A DNA stretch of 64,000 nt from Chalara sp. BL73 (lineage: Eukaryota; Ascomycota; Leotiomycetes; Helotiales). Each line of letters opens with the position of its first letter. The stretch's first letter is position 1. The notes below the pieces were generated by a model. The model ran no database searches. It saw only the letters and a program-made list of their open reading frames with translations, and was not told where the DNA came from. The stretch spans positions 682,001 to 746,000 of the forward strand of contig CAKJVC010000061.1 of assembly GCA_918026815.1 (NCBI GenBank). Direction: 5' to 3'. Below, one piece after another: positions 36,808-49,129 of this stretch. Both the position numbers and the translations under genes were made by a program.

Positions 36808-38071
36808 TTATGCAGCTTTAGACGCGTCCCAGCTTGCCCAAATCCCATCCAACTGAGTATGTCTCTTGAGAGCATGCTCAAAGTCTGCATATTTCCCGAT
36901 AGCGCCGGTAGCGTACGCTTCATAAAGAGGACCATAACTTCTCGCCAGATATGGAAGCTCCGGATAAGAACTCCATTTCCACTCCACGCGTTGAACATCG
37001 TCCCTTTTATGATCATCTATGTCGATGGTCACGTCCATTAGTGGACTAACTTGGAGCATGGTGTTGAGGGCGGCGGTGAGACGTATCTCCCCCTTTTCGC
37101 CATAGATCGTCCAAACCAGGGCCGGCTCGCCCAAAAACGCCTGGGATCGTCGGAATCTGAAGTGCATGGTTGCGTCTTTGACGATGTGCTCCGTCCCAGG
37201 CAATGATCCAGTCACATAAATTAGATCTGGTACATCAGATACAACTGTTTCGATAGCCCTTCCATAATATGAATCCTGGACCTTCAAATTAGGTTGCTGA
37301 AGCTGAAGATGTGACTGCACATTCTGGATGTCGCCTAAAGTGTGTTGGACCCAGTCGAATACTATTATTGAGTTAGCCAAATGGGTAATATGAAATTGCT
37401 CCTGGTTACGGGCTCACCATGGCCAAACCCAATAGTGATAAGATTTCCGCCTACTTTTCTATCGGTGAAGTATTTCAATCCACTGGATATTGAAGACCGA
37501 TCAGAGGTCCATCCGGCAGCGCGAAACTCGCTACTTAAGACCTTTCCTATTCGCTCACTCGCAATAAGCTCTTTAAGCTTGAGCGTAGTGGGTATAAACC
37601 ACCCCTATTGACGTTGTTAGCTCGTTCTCGTACTAAATTGAATTTTGCATGGGAAGCACTCGCCTGAAGCCCAACAACAGTCCGTCCACCTCCCTCTTTC
37701 GCAGCTTTCACCAACTCAGCGGCCTTGGCCGCGTTCTCGGCCAGCGGCCATTCGATGAAAACGTCCTTCCCAGCTTTCACACTTGGGAGGCTAGTCTCAT
37801 AGTGCTTGTCAACACGTGTGGAGCAAAGTACCAGCTGGACATCGGGGTCTGCGGCGAGGTCCTCAGGCGACCCGTACGCTCGAGTCTCCGGAGGAAGCTT
37901 AAACACTTTTATTGACTTCTCCGCGGCCGCCACAGAAGAATTTAAAAGCGCGACGATTTGAAATCGGGCTCTCCCTGTTGGTGAAAGGAGATAAGGTAGG
38001 TGTGCGCGGGAAGCCCAGTCCGTAATAGCACTGGCAGAAAGGCCAATGATGGCGACACGGATTGGAGCCAT
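36808..38071 (-). CDS. Gfo/Idh/MocA-family oxidoreductase, Gal80-like
   Basis: Three exons on the minus strand (38071-37634, 37577-37418 and 37361-36808) join in frame to 383 residues. MAPIRVAIIGLSASA is the Rossmann start of the fungal Gal80-like branch. LVLCSTRVDKHYE, GKDVFIEWPLAENA (the EKP-equivalent motif, here EWP) and VVGLQAS follow. The C-terminal domain includes ITIGFGHVFDWVQHTLGD. Members are NAD(P)-dependent dehydrogenases of sugars or small alcohols; Gal80 itself is a catalytically silent repressor. The upstream in-frame Met codons (from 38092) were rejected because family similarity begins at MAPIRVA. In this neighbourhood a tailoring dehydrogenase is the simplest reading. Confidence 0.85.
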
Positions 38072-39162
38072 GACGATAGCAATTCGGCACACAACCGATA
38101 CCAGATATGATACAGATGGGCGTGGTCGAAGAAAGTCTGTATTAAGGTACTGGATGGTCTGCAGAAAGCTGGGCTTTGTTATTAAATAGACAACAGGGGT
38201 AGGTTTTATGACGTAATATGCTTATAAATTCGTTTCCTGAATTAGGAAGCCGTACCAACTGAGCTCTTCGCCGCGATTTGTAATATAGCACAGTACATAA
38301 AGGATATATTAAATATCAATTTGCTCAGCGTCGGTCGACATACATATTTTGGAAGTACGCTGATATCTACTATATGGATTAAGTAGACGCTTCATGAATT
38401 TGGATGACATATCTTTAGGTTAGCAGACTCCTCCTATCTTATTAGACATTGTGGGCGTAATGAAATGCAAGAAAGTATACAGTATTTGAGCAGAGGCTAT
38501 AAGATTACATGATCAATTCTGTTGAAGCAGAAGAATTATTGCTTGCCTCAACCCGCGCGGAAAAGAAACATGAAGCGGCAGGGTAGATTATAGACTAGTC
38601 TCCTATCTAGACACGTGTGTCATCCAAAGCCTTAAAACGACTTGCTAACAGGTTGGTTAAATTTCATTGGTACAAAGGTTTGAAATGCGCGACAGCGATA
38701 GTGGCGTGGCATCGGACTACGTGTGCAAATGGCGCAATCGGTAGGCTGCATGTCTTGGCACCTTAAATGTACTGTGCACGCACCTTTTAGCTACCCAATC
38801 CGACACCCCCCACCCCGAATCTGCTGATGATAATTTAACTGGCACCTTTTGTTCGGCCAGATCATTTCAATGATTTTTTTCTGGGTTTTTATTCTATTTT
38901 CTCCATAATGACTGGCTAGAATTTCAAGTATTGGCACTTTGGTCTCGCAAAGGACGCAAGGTGTGTGCTGCGGTGTCGGCTGTCTCATTCGCACTGCTTT
39001 GTACTAATTCACCTTACCTTGCTTTGCCCCGCTGAACGAAGGAAAGCCCATCGCTTGATTCGATTTTACTTCAAACTAGAGAATCAGGCTTTTCTACCAT
39101 CAATTTGCCAGCCACAAAATCACCAAGACTACCATCCAACAGTCACCCAGGGGCAATACAAC
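38072..39162. promoter_or_regulatory. Upstream region of the Gal80-like gene, AT-rich
   Basis: About 1.1 kb without a supported gene. The right part (38780-39160) is pyrimidine-rich and looks like the 5' flank of the truncated deacetylase fragment that follows. Confidence 0.4.
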
Positions 39163-39225
39163 ATGTGTCAAAATGAAGATTTGGAAACGGCATCGACAAC
39201 TGGCATGAAGAAGCGCGTCTATTAA
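39163..39225 (+). pseudogene. 5' fragment resembling an RPD3-type histone deacetylase gene
   Basis: A 20-residue frame ends STTGMKKRVY then TAA. Fungal RPD3/HosB-type deacetylases begin with a short variable segment followed by STTGMKKRVCYFYD, so the fragment stops exactly inside this conserved start. The sequence before it looks like a pyrimidine-rich promoter and leader. No deacetylase sequence follows. It is most simply a truncated duplicate of the 5' end of a housekeeping gene. The match is short, and chance cannot be excluded. Confidence 0.4.
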
Positions 39226-39343
39226 ATAATTCTAGGATCTTGCCTAGGTTTTTGCTGAGCCGTTTCTATTCTTGCTTCCCAAACTTCGTGAAAAGATTAT
39301 GTCGAATTTTTGGCCATAGGAACACAAGCCAGAACGAAAGTGT

Positions 39344-40650
<1,307 letters not shown>

Positions 40651-43088
40651 AATAGATGTCCGAGTCTGGTCGGCGAATTTAAAATTAAAGGAATTCGAGC
40701 AAGGAAATGAAACTTACAAGCCGACTAGCAATGTCTCAAGAAGATCTCAAATTTTGTTTTGATTGCTATGAAATCTATGTGTCGCATCGAAGCTTCGGGT
40801 TTTTGATTCCCCTAATCCGCTCCACCTGACCCGCCGCTCTAATCAGAATCCTGCCTCTAGGACGGACTTTGTTCCTCGACCTAGCATGCTGACGTTGAGG
40901 TCAACTGCTCCTGACAGAATACTTCTTCACACCTTTTAGACCACACGTGCAGACGGCAGAGATTGGAAACCAGGCATAAACTTGTTTGGCTTGATTTCAG
41001 CCAGGGGTACATTGAAAATGGTGAATACCTTTTCGCATCTAGCAGCAGCCTGTCTGACTGTGCCAAGAAGGCTCAAGGCGGCAGCCTTAAGAGATGCAGT
41101 TCCTGGTCCCTGTACAAAGAACGCGTTCAAAAGTTCCGATAGTACAGGGTATCACAGGCTATATACCCTGGAAATAAGTGCTATAATCATGCATAGGTGC
41201 CCTGAATCAAGGTTAGTACCTTATCAAATATTTAATTAATTTATTTGTAGTTACTTAACCTAAACAGTGTTTATTAGTACCTAATACATTATAGGGATAA
41301 ATACAAAATCATTGTAACGTTCTTTATTGCCTTAGGCTCTAGGAGGCACGTTGGTTGGTCCTGTATATTGAAATGTAGTGGATACTAGTTCCCCCCAGAG
41401 TAAAGACGTTACGAAGCTAGCTAAATAACTTATTCAGATAACTAAAGTATTTAAGCACAAAGTTCTTAATTATGGAAACTTATCTACTTATATAAAGCCC
41501 TCGTCATATTTAGGTCTTTAGAGTTCGCAAGCTCCAGGACTCCTGGAGTTCAAGGGACTCCAAACCGCATTACGTAATTCAAGATCCTAAGTTATCAAGG
41601 TCATCAAGATGTTGCTGCCAAGGCTTCCTTGGAACCATTACGTGTCTTGCAACAGCACGTGGTTGGCAGGTTCGTAACACTTTTGTTTAAGTTTTTAATT
41701 TATGTCTTATAAGCTTGATTAAATTAAGCATATTTAGTTACAGTATACTATAAAAGTTTAAATAAGCACTAAAGAATGGCCCAAGGACCTTCTAATCATG
41801 GTCTTTCTATGAACCTGGGTACGATACATAGTAAAATGCAGCCCCCGGCCGCCAAGACCTCTAATCTGCCGAGGTGAGAATGCTTAACCGCGGCGCCGCT
41901 AAGAAAGTAGGTCCGGGCCATTCCCGGCACTAATGATCCTTTTGTCACCCTGGCTGTGACCCCCGGTCCATACTACCTATGGGCAATAGGACGATGGCAC
42001 TATAGGACATGGGGACTTGAACGCCTCAAGTCCGGCGGCGTCGTTCCAATTGGCTGATTCTCGCAAGCAATGTCTCAAGCCACCGTATGTCTGCCGACAT
42101 TAGTCCCTTGCTGCGCGCTAGAACGCAAACACATAGAATGTCAGGATTTCACACATGAGAGCCTTAGATGTCAGGTGTAAATCAGGATCGGCAGCGCCGT
42201 AGGTTATGAGGGTGCCTACAGTTTCGGGGCCCAGGGACTGTACATACAGCTGTATCGGCTGCTCGATCCAGCTTTGCTCCGACATTGTACAGTCTTCCCA
42301 TGGTTGTACCAATAGGGAAGGTAATCGAGCCTACAAACGACGTAACAAGCTTATTGTTAAAGGTAGCTATTAAGTTCTCGAGTATGTGGATACTTCGCCC
42401 AGTGTCAAATCGTAGCTGTCAAATACTCCACGGGGTCGGCTTATTGCCCCGCGTCCTTCGACGTGCTTGTACAACCAAGGGGCTGGAGATTTGGGGGGGG
42501 GGGTGGCTGCCTGACGTAGACCAGATTATGCATATTTGCGGCGTTTTACTGAGTGCCAGAGGTCAACTACTTAGCGTTTACTGTGGTTGTAGGCCAAAGT
42601 AAAATATCCCCTTTTGTCTGGTATTATTTTCTGCGCTTTACCAATTTAGTGGCCCTCTGACCTATGGGGTACGTGCATCTCTTTTGGAGACGCTATACCA
42701 AATAAATACCCAACAAAATGCTTTCTCCCGTATAGTGCGGTACTTAGGGACATAATTTAATATACCTATATAACCACAATACTATTGCGTACTTAAAAGG
42801 GATAAAACCAGGTATGACATAATATGCGAGATATATGGCTGATGTCAATTACATCCCCTCTCTTAAACTGATCCGCAAAGTAACATTTATTAGAATTCTC
42901 TACCATATAACTCGTTGAAATGTATGTCTAACGTTATTCCCTAATGATTCAACAATCCTCTAGTAGGAAACATCAATAATCACAACTGAAATAAGATGTT
43001 TCCTCCCAAGTCTGACATGAGAAATCCGCCTCTGTCTGAATCTACAAAGAGGAACCCTCTTCACTGCGGTATTCGCATATAAGCTACA
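40651..43088. other. Non-coding and relic sequence upstream of DAHP synthase
   Basis: The left end is the DAHP synthase promoter. A minus-strand open segment at about 40937-41146 (QGPGTASLKAAALSLLGTV, then FNVPLAEIKPNKFMPG) reads like the tail of a real protein but I cannot name it, and no upstream exons were found. The middle (41220-41800) is very AT-rich. A minus-strand ORF at 42118-42312 (SEQSWIEQPIQLYVQSLG) may be another relic. Confidence 0.4.
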
Positions 43089-44927
43089 TTACAAGGAACT
43101 GCGTATTCTGAGTTGAGCGTCTTGTCGGGGTTGCCCGCCACGAGCCTCTTTAACGCAGTCTACTACGACCTCGTAGAGCCTCCCAGAGCGGATTGCGTCG
43201 TAAACGACCGTATTGTACTTTCCCACGCTGGGTGCAACCCCAGCGTATGTTTCTTCTACATCCCCCCCTATTATAGCCTCTGTGATAAATGGGACTTTCA
43301 ACTCGCCCCTGACAAATTGGTACATTTTTCTCGCAGCCAATCCTAAGACGGGGCCGGCATTTGGGATCTCGTTTATAGCTTCTGGAGATCTCACTCGCAA
43401 GTCGAGTGCTTGACATAAAGCCACGAGATGAGCTGCGGCTAGCTGCGAGAATACCTCCACGGCTTGTAACGTATATCTAGCCGAGATCAAGGCCAATGAG
43501 TTGATGCCCTGGTTGCCCATTTCTGCTGTCTGCACATGCGATCCAACAGGATTGGCGAGGAAGCCCAATTCACTGGTAAGTGCGGCGACCATGATGTCTG
43601 TTCCTTTGAAGACAAAGCTACACGACGGGTCATCGGCGACGAGATTCGGTGGAAGTCCACGATTCGTAGCCGGGTTGATGATCTCGGTGCATTGGGAGAA
43701 CAGCATTCGCCCCAAAGACTGCAGCCCAGAACGTAGCTTCTCAACAGCACTGGTAACTGCCTTGGCCTGGAAGTTTCCTCCGTGATAAATGTGCCCAGAT
43801 TCACTATCGATAACGGGATTGTCCGTCACCGAGTTGAGCTCTATCGAGATTTGTTTATACGCAAGCATAATATCTTCCAACACAGGGCCAATCCACTGGC
43901 TCGCAGTGCGGACAGAATACCGGTCCTGGCGAAGCGTGCCGGCGGCGAGATACTGATCACTGTTCACTATCCGGGAGCCGGAGAGGAAGCGGAAAATGCT
44001 CTGCGCGCTATCGATTTGTCCTGGGTGGGGACGTATCTTAGCAATGAACGGATCGAAGCTCTCATCCGTTCCACAGACGGCTTCGACGTTCATAGCTGTG
44101 AGAATCTCAGACAACATCGCTAGGTTTGTGCACTCATAAGCAGCTAGCGCAGCGACGCCTGCGGAGACTGCTGTCCCGTTGACGATGGCAAGTCCCTCTT
44201 TCGCCTGAACGCCCAGTGGCTCTAGATTGGCCTCTTCAAGTACTGCATCAGCGCGCAGCAGCCTGCGTTGCCCCGATTCACCACGAGGCCCGATGAACGC
44301 TGACACGTTTTTCTTGCCCTGTAACACACCGCCAATGTACGAGAGAGGACTCAGATCACCAGATGCCGAAATGCTTCCGCGCAGAGGTACCAAGGGCACA
44401 ATGTCCTTGTTCAGCATGGCGGAGAGTCTGTCTGTGATCTGGACGCGGACCCCGGACGCCCCCGCCGCCAGTGAATTCAATCGTACTAACATAGAGGCGC
44501 GGACCCATGATTCAGGCATACATGTTCCTCCAGCTTGATCTAACAAGAGAGGTCCAACATGGTTGGAACCTCCTTCAGAGCTGGTTATTCCAGCCATCAG
44601 AAGGGTGAACAGGCGCTGCTGAAGGTCATCGACCGCGCCCGTCCTCTGATCCGCGCTGCCACCGAATCCGGTGTTGACGCCATAGATGACTTCACCTTGA
44701 GCAAGCTTCTGCCTAACAATGTCGCTGCACTCATTAATAGCTAAGATAGCTTCTTCAGTGATGTCGACCTTGGCCAAGTAGCGAGACACGGCCACGACAT
44801 CCGGCACTGTGAGAGTGTGGGCGTCAACGCGGATCTGCCGCCTTGATGCTTCCAGTCGTTCTTGCTGGGCCACGACGAGCTCAGAGAATGACATGTCTGA
44901 CTCAGACATGTTTAGTGATCTCGCCAA
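43089..44927 (-). CDS. MIO-dependent aromatic amino acid ammonia-lyase/aminomutase (PAL family)
   Basis: An intron-free 612-residue frame. The catalytic Tyr lies in IYGVNTGFGGSADQRT (Tyr82). The MIO-forming triad Ala-Ser-Gly is at 188-190 within RGSISASGDLSPLSYIGG. SVTDNPVID, HIYHGGNFQAKAVTSA and GSHVQTAEMGNQGINSLALIS are also typical. PAL converts phenylalanine to trans-cinnamate and ammonia; related aminomutases give beta-phenylalanine. The selectivity dyad after DLQQRL is Leu109-Leu110. Plants have Phe-Leu there, fungal PALs usually His-Gln, bacterial TAL His-Leu and Taxus aminomutase Cys-Leu. The protein is about 100 residues shorter than yeast PAL at 716, with the loss at the C-terminal shielding region. 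It is divergent from cytochrome b5 at 45790. Phenylalanine is the likeliest substrate, but the reaction outcome is open. An alternative start is Met7. Confidence 0.9.
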   Translation of the reverse strand: MARSLNMSESDMSFSELVVAQQERLEASRRQIRVDAHTLTVPDVVAVSRYLAKVDITEEAILAINECSDIVRQKLAQGEVIYGVNTGFGGSADQRTGAVDDLQQRLFTLLMAGITSSEGGSNHVGPLLLDQAGGTCMPESWVRASMLVRLNSLAAGASGVRVQITDRLSAMLNKDIVPLVPLRGSISASGDLSPLSYIGGVLQGKKNVSAFIGPRGESGQRRLLRADAVLEEANLEPLGVQAKEGLAIVNGTAVSAGVAALAAYECTNLAMLSEILTAMNVEAVCGTDESFDPFIAKIRPHPGQIDSAQSIFRFLSGSRIVNSDQYLAAGTLRQDRYSVRTASQWIGPVLEDIMLAYKQISIELNSVTDNPVIDSESGHIYHGGNFQAKAVTSAVEKLRSGLQSLGRMLFSQCTEIINPATNRGLPPNLVADDPSCSFVFKGTDIMVAALTSELGFLANPVGSHVQTAEMGNQGINSLALISARYTLQAVEVFSQLAAAHLVALCQALDLRVRSPEAINEIPNAGPVLGLAARKMYQFVRGELKVPFITEAIIGGDVEETYAGVAPSVGKYNTVVYDAIRSGRLYEVVVDCVKEARGGQPRQDAQLRIRSSL

Positions 44928-45789
44928 AGAATAGTAAAGTGCCGATATAAAATAAGAGTGATTGTTTGGTTGGTCGAGTGTAGTATTGTGGTGCTAGGGA
45001 GATACGGAGCAACTTTATCAGAGGCCATTTGCTTGGGATAGTGCTTTATAATATATTAATGGTTGCTTCCTCTTCCAGCCATTGCACAAATCCTTACGAC
45101 CTCCGGGGTATCAGATTGGACCCCATGAAGTTTGTTATCGGCGCTGTGCGTGCTAAATGCTGATTCATAATGATAATCCACTATTGCACTGATTACAAGA
45201 GCGTTACTACTATAGACCGTGTGATTTTTGGCAAATATTATCCAAATCTGTACTTTTGAGAGGGTTAGGTATGCGTTATCCATGATGTTGAGTCTACGCT
45301 TACCTGCAGGAGTCACGCTACCCGTGGCAAGGTTTCGACAATTCCGCGTGCTACTGAGCCATTATAGAACAGACATGAGCCTTGCCCGTACTGGATGCAT
45401 TTAGAAGATCTAATCCTAGTAGCGATTGTAAAAACAAGAATATACATGGTACAATGAAACCAGTCCAGCTTTAGCGAGTTTTTTCTTGCAGTCCCCTGAA
45501 ATAATGATATCGAGGCAGCCACTTATGTCAAGCCTCTAAAGACGGGCTGCATTACCATCCATTGGCGACTGATCATGCGAGAGACACACCGCAAGTACCG
45601 TACTGATTACCTGTTACATGGGAGCGGGGTTTCGGCCCTGGTTCATGAGGGACTTCTAGAAAAATCCCAACAAGATAAATCAAGCAACTGGTTCGCATTC
45701 CATTTCATGTAAACTAATAGTTATCCAATAACGAGAACCTGCTAAGGAAACCTCCTAAACGTCATAGCTTTCCCCGAGGCGATTTTACC
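44928..45789. promoter_or_regulatory. Divergent promoter between PAL-family gene and cytochrome b5
   Basis: This 862-bp region contains no supported gene; the minus-strand ORFs at 45056-45522 are not convincing. It holds both promoters and suggests coordinated expression of the pair. Confidence 0.45.
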
Positions 45790-46397
45790 ATGACGACCTT
45801 CAGCTGGGAGGAGATTCAGAAGCACAACACCGAGGACGACACTTGGGTTGTTTTGCACGGCGCCGGTAAGTTGATTTATAAGCTGGGTTTTCGAGCAATG
45901 GAACTGACATCCGCGAAGTCTACAGCGTCTCAAAGTACCTAGAGGACCACCCAGGGGGGAAAGATCTCCTACTCGAGGTAGCCGGCCAGGATGCCACCAA
46001 GTTCTTCGAGGAGGCTCTCCACTCCGGAGATGCTCGCGACATTCTGCCGAGGCTGAAAGTGGGAAATGTCAAGGAATATCAGAGACTAGACGGAGCGTCC
46101 AGCCCCGTCTCGATCTTGGGGCCGCAGGCGGCCGAGAAACGGGAATCCCGAGCGAATATCGTGATGTCGGTGACTGCGCCGCTCGCTGTGACGACGTTGC
46201 TTGGGTATCATCGCGATAAGCTGTCCAGCATTTGGTCAGCCTCGTTACAAAGTTTGACCGGCGCAGATCCCATATGGTTCTCGGCGGTGGTCGTCCTGGT
46301 GTTATCTTTCTGGGGTCTTTGCATGTGGGCGAGTTACATTATCTATGTCGACTATGGTAACTTGAAAAAGTTCCCGTCTCGCATTCGAATTGAGTAA
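45790..46397 (+). CDS. Membrane-anchored cytochrome b5-like protein
   Basis: Two exons (45790-45865 and 45919-46397) surround a 53-bp intron with a GTAAGT donor and a CTGAC branch. The product has 184 residues. The b5 fold is clear: FSWEEIQKHNTEDDTWVVLHG, then VYSVSKYLEDHPGGKDLLLEVAGQDATKFFEEALHS. The haem ligands are the His of HPGG and the His of EEALHS. A C-terminal hydrophobic helix (WFSAVVVLVLSFWGLCMWASY) near residues 146-170 would anchor it in the ER with its haem domain in the cytosol, next to P450s and their reductase. Neighbouring P450 genes make an electron-donor role to one of them plausible. It could also serve a desaturase encoded elsewhere. Confidence 0.88.
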
Positions 46398-48012
46398 GGA
46401 GAACCGAAGCTCAGGTAGATATAGTCTCACCTGCACGAACATGCATCAAATACATTGGATTTTTTCGGGACTCAGAATCGCCCTTGTAACGGTGTGACGT
46501 GTCGGGCATAGGTTGACGTTGGGGGTCTAAGATTGCACAGGGTGGTCAGACACGCTTTTGAGCAGTGAAAACAACAGTATTGCGGAGTCTTGGCATAGGC
46601 AGCCTAGTGCATATAGCATTGGTTTTTGTAATACTAGCGTCATATAGTGATCTCGTAATAAAAATATATAAATACTCGCAGTGTATAGTACTATACTGTA
46701 CTATAATAGTAGTATACGTCACCATGGTTGGTGTTACAAAAGTTTAATGCATTATCTTTGCGTTGATATAATTATTATTTTATAAAAACTTTACAGGGTC
46801 GTAAAATAAGCATTGTAAAACGCGATGAACAAGGATGTGAACAACCGCCGTGCGCAGTACGTAATATTGCTACAGTGTAGTATAATACGAATGTTAGGTT
46901 GCCAATTTAATCCTGGCAAAGATTATATTGCGCGGTATATGGGACAGGGGTTCAATGGCCGATATACCGCGATATCGTTTTGCTTACACTGCTTTTAAGG
47001 CAGCTATTTAAGCTTAAAAAAAAGCCGCCGAGGAAAGAGGCGAAAAAAAAGCATCCCTGTTTGGCATGTTGCACGCTAGGGTTACATGAACCATCGGGGT
47101 ACTTCAACCAGTCTATTATTAAGCAATATTCGCCATGGTATTTGTTAACACGATCTTGTTAGCGGAGTAAAATGGGGTGCAATTAGCGTCCACTAAGGAT
47201 TGCCTTTAGTAGGGCGTAGTTTCAATGACTGTACTTCAATAATTAACCCTTATCTAACTTCCCCATCAACAACCCTTCATGTTCAGCAGCGAACTCTGGT
47301 AGGATAAATCACTATTGGTGTTTATACGAAAACACCGCATATGCAGGGTTCTGGATCCATCTTTTGCTATCGCTTGTTTCGCACATCTTGTTTCGGTTTT
47401 TGGTTATGGCATATATGCAGTGTAACTGTATGCAGTGTAACAATACGAAATGTGACTGCCATGCTTCAGCTGATTAAATTCACAATTATAGGCTAATCGA
47501 GTTTTGAATGCGCCTTGTTGGCAAATTCCTTGTAGCTGATCAATGCTACCCTATTAAGGAGAGATTTAAGTGGGTTCATAACAAACCAGGGCTTCGGGTA
47601 AGCCCGGCTTTTCTAGCTATTACCCTGGAAATGGAGGTTGTACTCTTTATTATTATTATTATTATTCCTTTTAACGTGCTGTATCAGTCAAGGACTATGT
47701 AGCACGGCCGGGGCACTCGGGCCTAGCAATTCGGTTGGGGTGTTGGCAATATATACAAAGTCTCGAGAGTAAAAAAGAAAGAAGCAGGAGCACAAGTACC
47801 CTACAAGGACTGTACTAGCCAATATTAATAGACTAGTAGCCTTAACACACTTCTTCCAAAAAACCTCTCATATATTCCAGTGAGTGTTGGGGATCGAGTC
47901 CCAATAAAAAAGAGTCCTTCCTTCACGTCCGTCGATCCTTTCGTTCCCTACACGTCTTCCTTCACTATAGCCTTCGCCTTGTCGACTTTTCTCCGCGATC
48001 TTTCCTCCGGCC
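46398..48012. other. Non-coding, AT-rich
   Basis: No supported gene. A TTA/ATT microsatellite lies at about 47647-47667. Sequence at 47860-48010 is pyrimidine-rich and leader-like, immediately before a short exon-like segment. Confidence 0.45.
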
Positions 48013-48033
48013 ATGGGTATATATTTATCGAAG
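48013..48033 (+). pseudogene. Possible first-exon fragment of an ARF-like GTPase gene
   Basis: The 21 bases encode MGIYLSK and end at a plausible GTACGA donor. The seven residues resemble the myristoylated start of fungal ARF-like GTPases, and the preceding 150 bp look like a fungal leader. No second exon with the GTP-binding loop was found downstream. The evidence is very thin. Confidence 0.2.
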
Positions 48034-48621
48034 GTACGAGCCGCCCAAATGCTTGTGTTGTAGTCTTGTCGCACGTGTAACTTCCACCGTTCTTCCAGTT
48101 CACTTCCTCAGCCTTTCCACGTTGTGTGTTCCGAAACTCGTATAGTAAACAGGTACAAACGATCGAAAGCTAGTTCGAAAGCAGCTAAAGTCGTGTTTCA
48201 ACTCGTTTTTCAGTGTTGTAGAGGGTTTATTGTTGAATCGAAGTGATACCTCTCATAGAAAAATCTCTGGCCTTGGCGTGAAAACTCTGCTCTTCCCTTC
48301 ACTTTGGCCCCAGAAATCGTCCTACATCACTGTTTGGGCTGAATCTCGGCTCTGGAATCGTTATTAAACTGCCTCAGGAGAGTAATATTGATTCCAGGTT
48401 CGTAGAGGGCACCGCATACAGGTGTTCAGCCGTCGCCCTCCTGGTTGTACTCTTTACATGCTCTAAAATCTCACTGTTCTTCATCCATACGCTCGCCATA
48501 AAAAAAAATATCATATTTCTTAAACTCAGTATAAAATATATAATGGTATAAAAGCTATAATAATCGACTTTTTTAAGGAGGTGATTAATAATGCATTATA
48601 GTGTTTTAAAAAGATTACTAA
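48034..48621. other. Non-coding
   Basis: Nothing recognised. An A-rich run lies near 48500. Confidence 0.4.
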
Positions 48622-48801
48622 GTGTTTGTATCACTTCTTGTGATACGTCATATTGATAACTTGCAATTGCTTAAGTCGGTTACCCACGGGGCACGTAGCA
48701 CCGCGATCTCAGCCCAGTGCTATATATGCTCGTTGCAGGTGGTTGACTTGTTCTTGATTGTTCTAAGTTCTAAATCTACGAGCGAGAACTTAAATACATT
48801 C
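48622..48801 (+). repeat. 180-bp dispersed repeat, copy 2, with 5' hairpin
   Basis: It matches 26638-26818 with scattered differences. The first stem (GTATCAC-TTCTT-GTGATAC) keeps both arms while the loop differs, so the hairpin is preserved between copies. No flanking duplication was clear. Confidence 0.75.
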
Positions 48802-49129
48802 AGGTGGTGGCCTGTACATCGTCACATGATTTTGACCTTATACCAACACTAAGAAATTCGTAGAAAAAATATGTGGCCAAGCGTTAAAGTGCACAGACGT
48901 AAAATGATGAGATATTTGAGCATGTTCGAAGTAACTTATAAAATAAAATCTACTCACGGGCCAATCTCATGTCAAAACAACCTTGATTGCAAGATTATTG
49001 AAAGGAGAGGAGGATATTAACATCCAAAAGTGCACAGGGGGAAGAGGCGTAGGTCTTTCGACAGTAGTGTGCAAACGACGCAAAGGTCTGATATTAGCGA
49101 GTGACGATGTTACGGGAGATACGAAAAAC
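48802..49129. other. Intergenic, 3' side of the first P450
   Basis: No gene seen. Confidence 0.4.

Noticed and set aside
40937..41146. Minus-strand tail-like ORF (QGPGTASLKAAALSLL)
   Set aside because: Protein-like but with no recognised family and no upstream exons; not enough to call a gene.
43487..44538. Several ORFs opposite or out of frame within the PAL-family gene
   Set aside because: Shadow frames of a long, well-conserved coding region.
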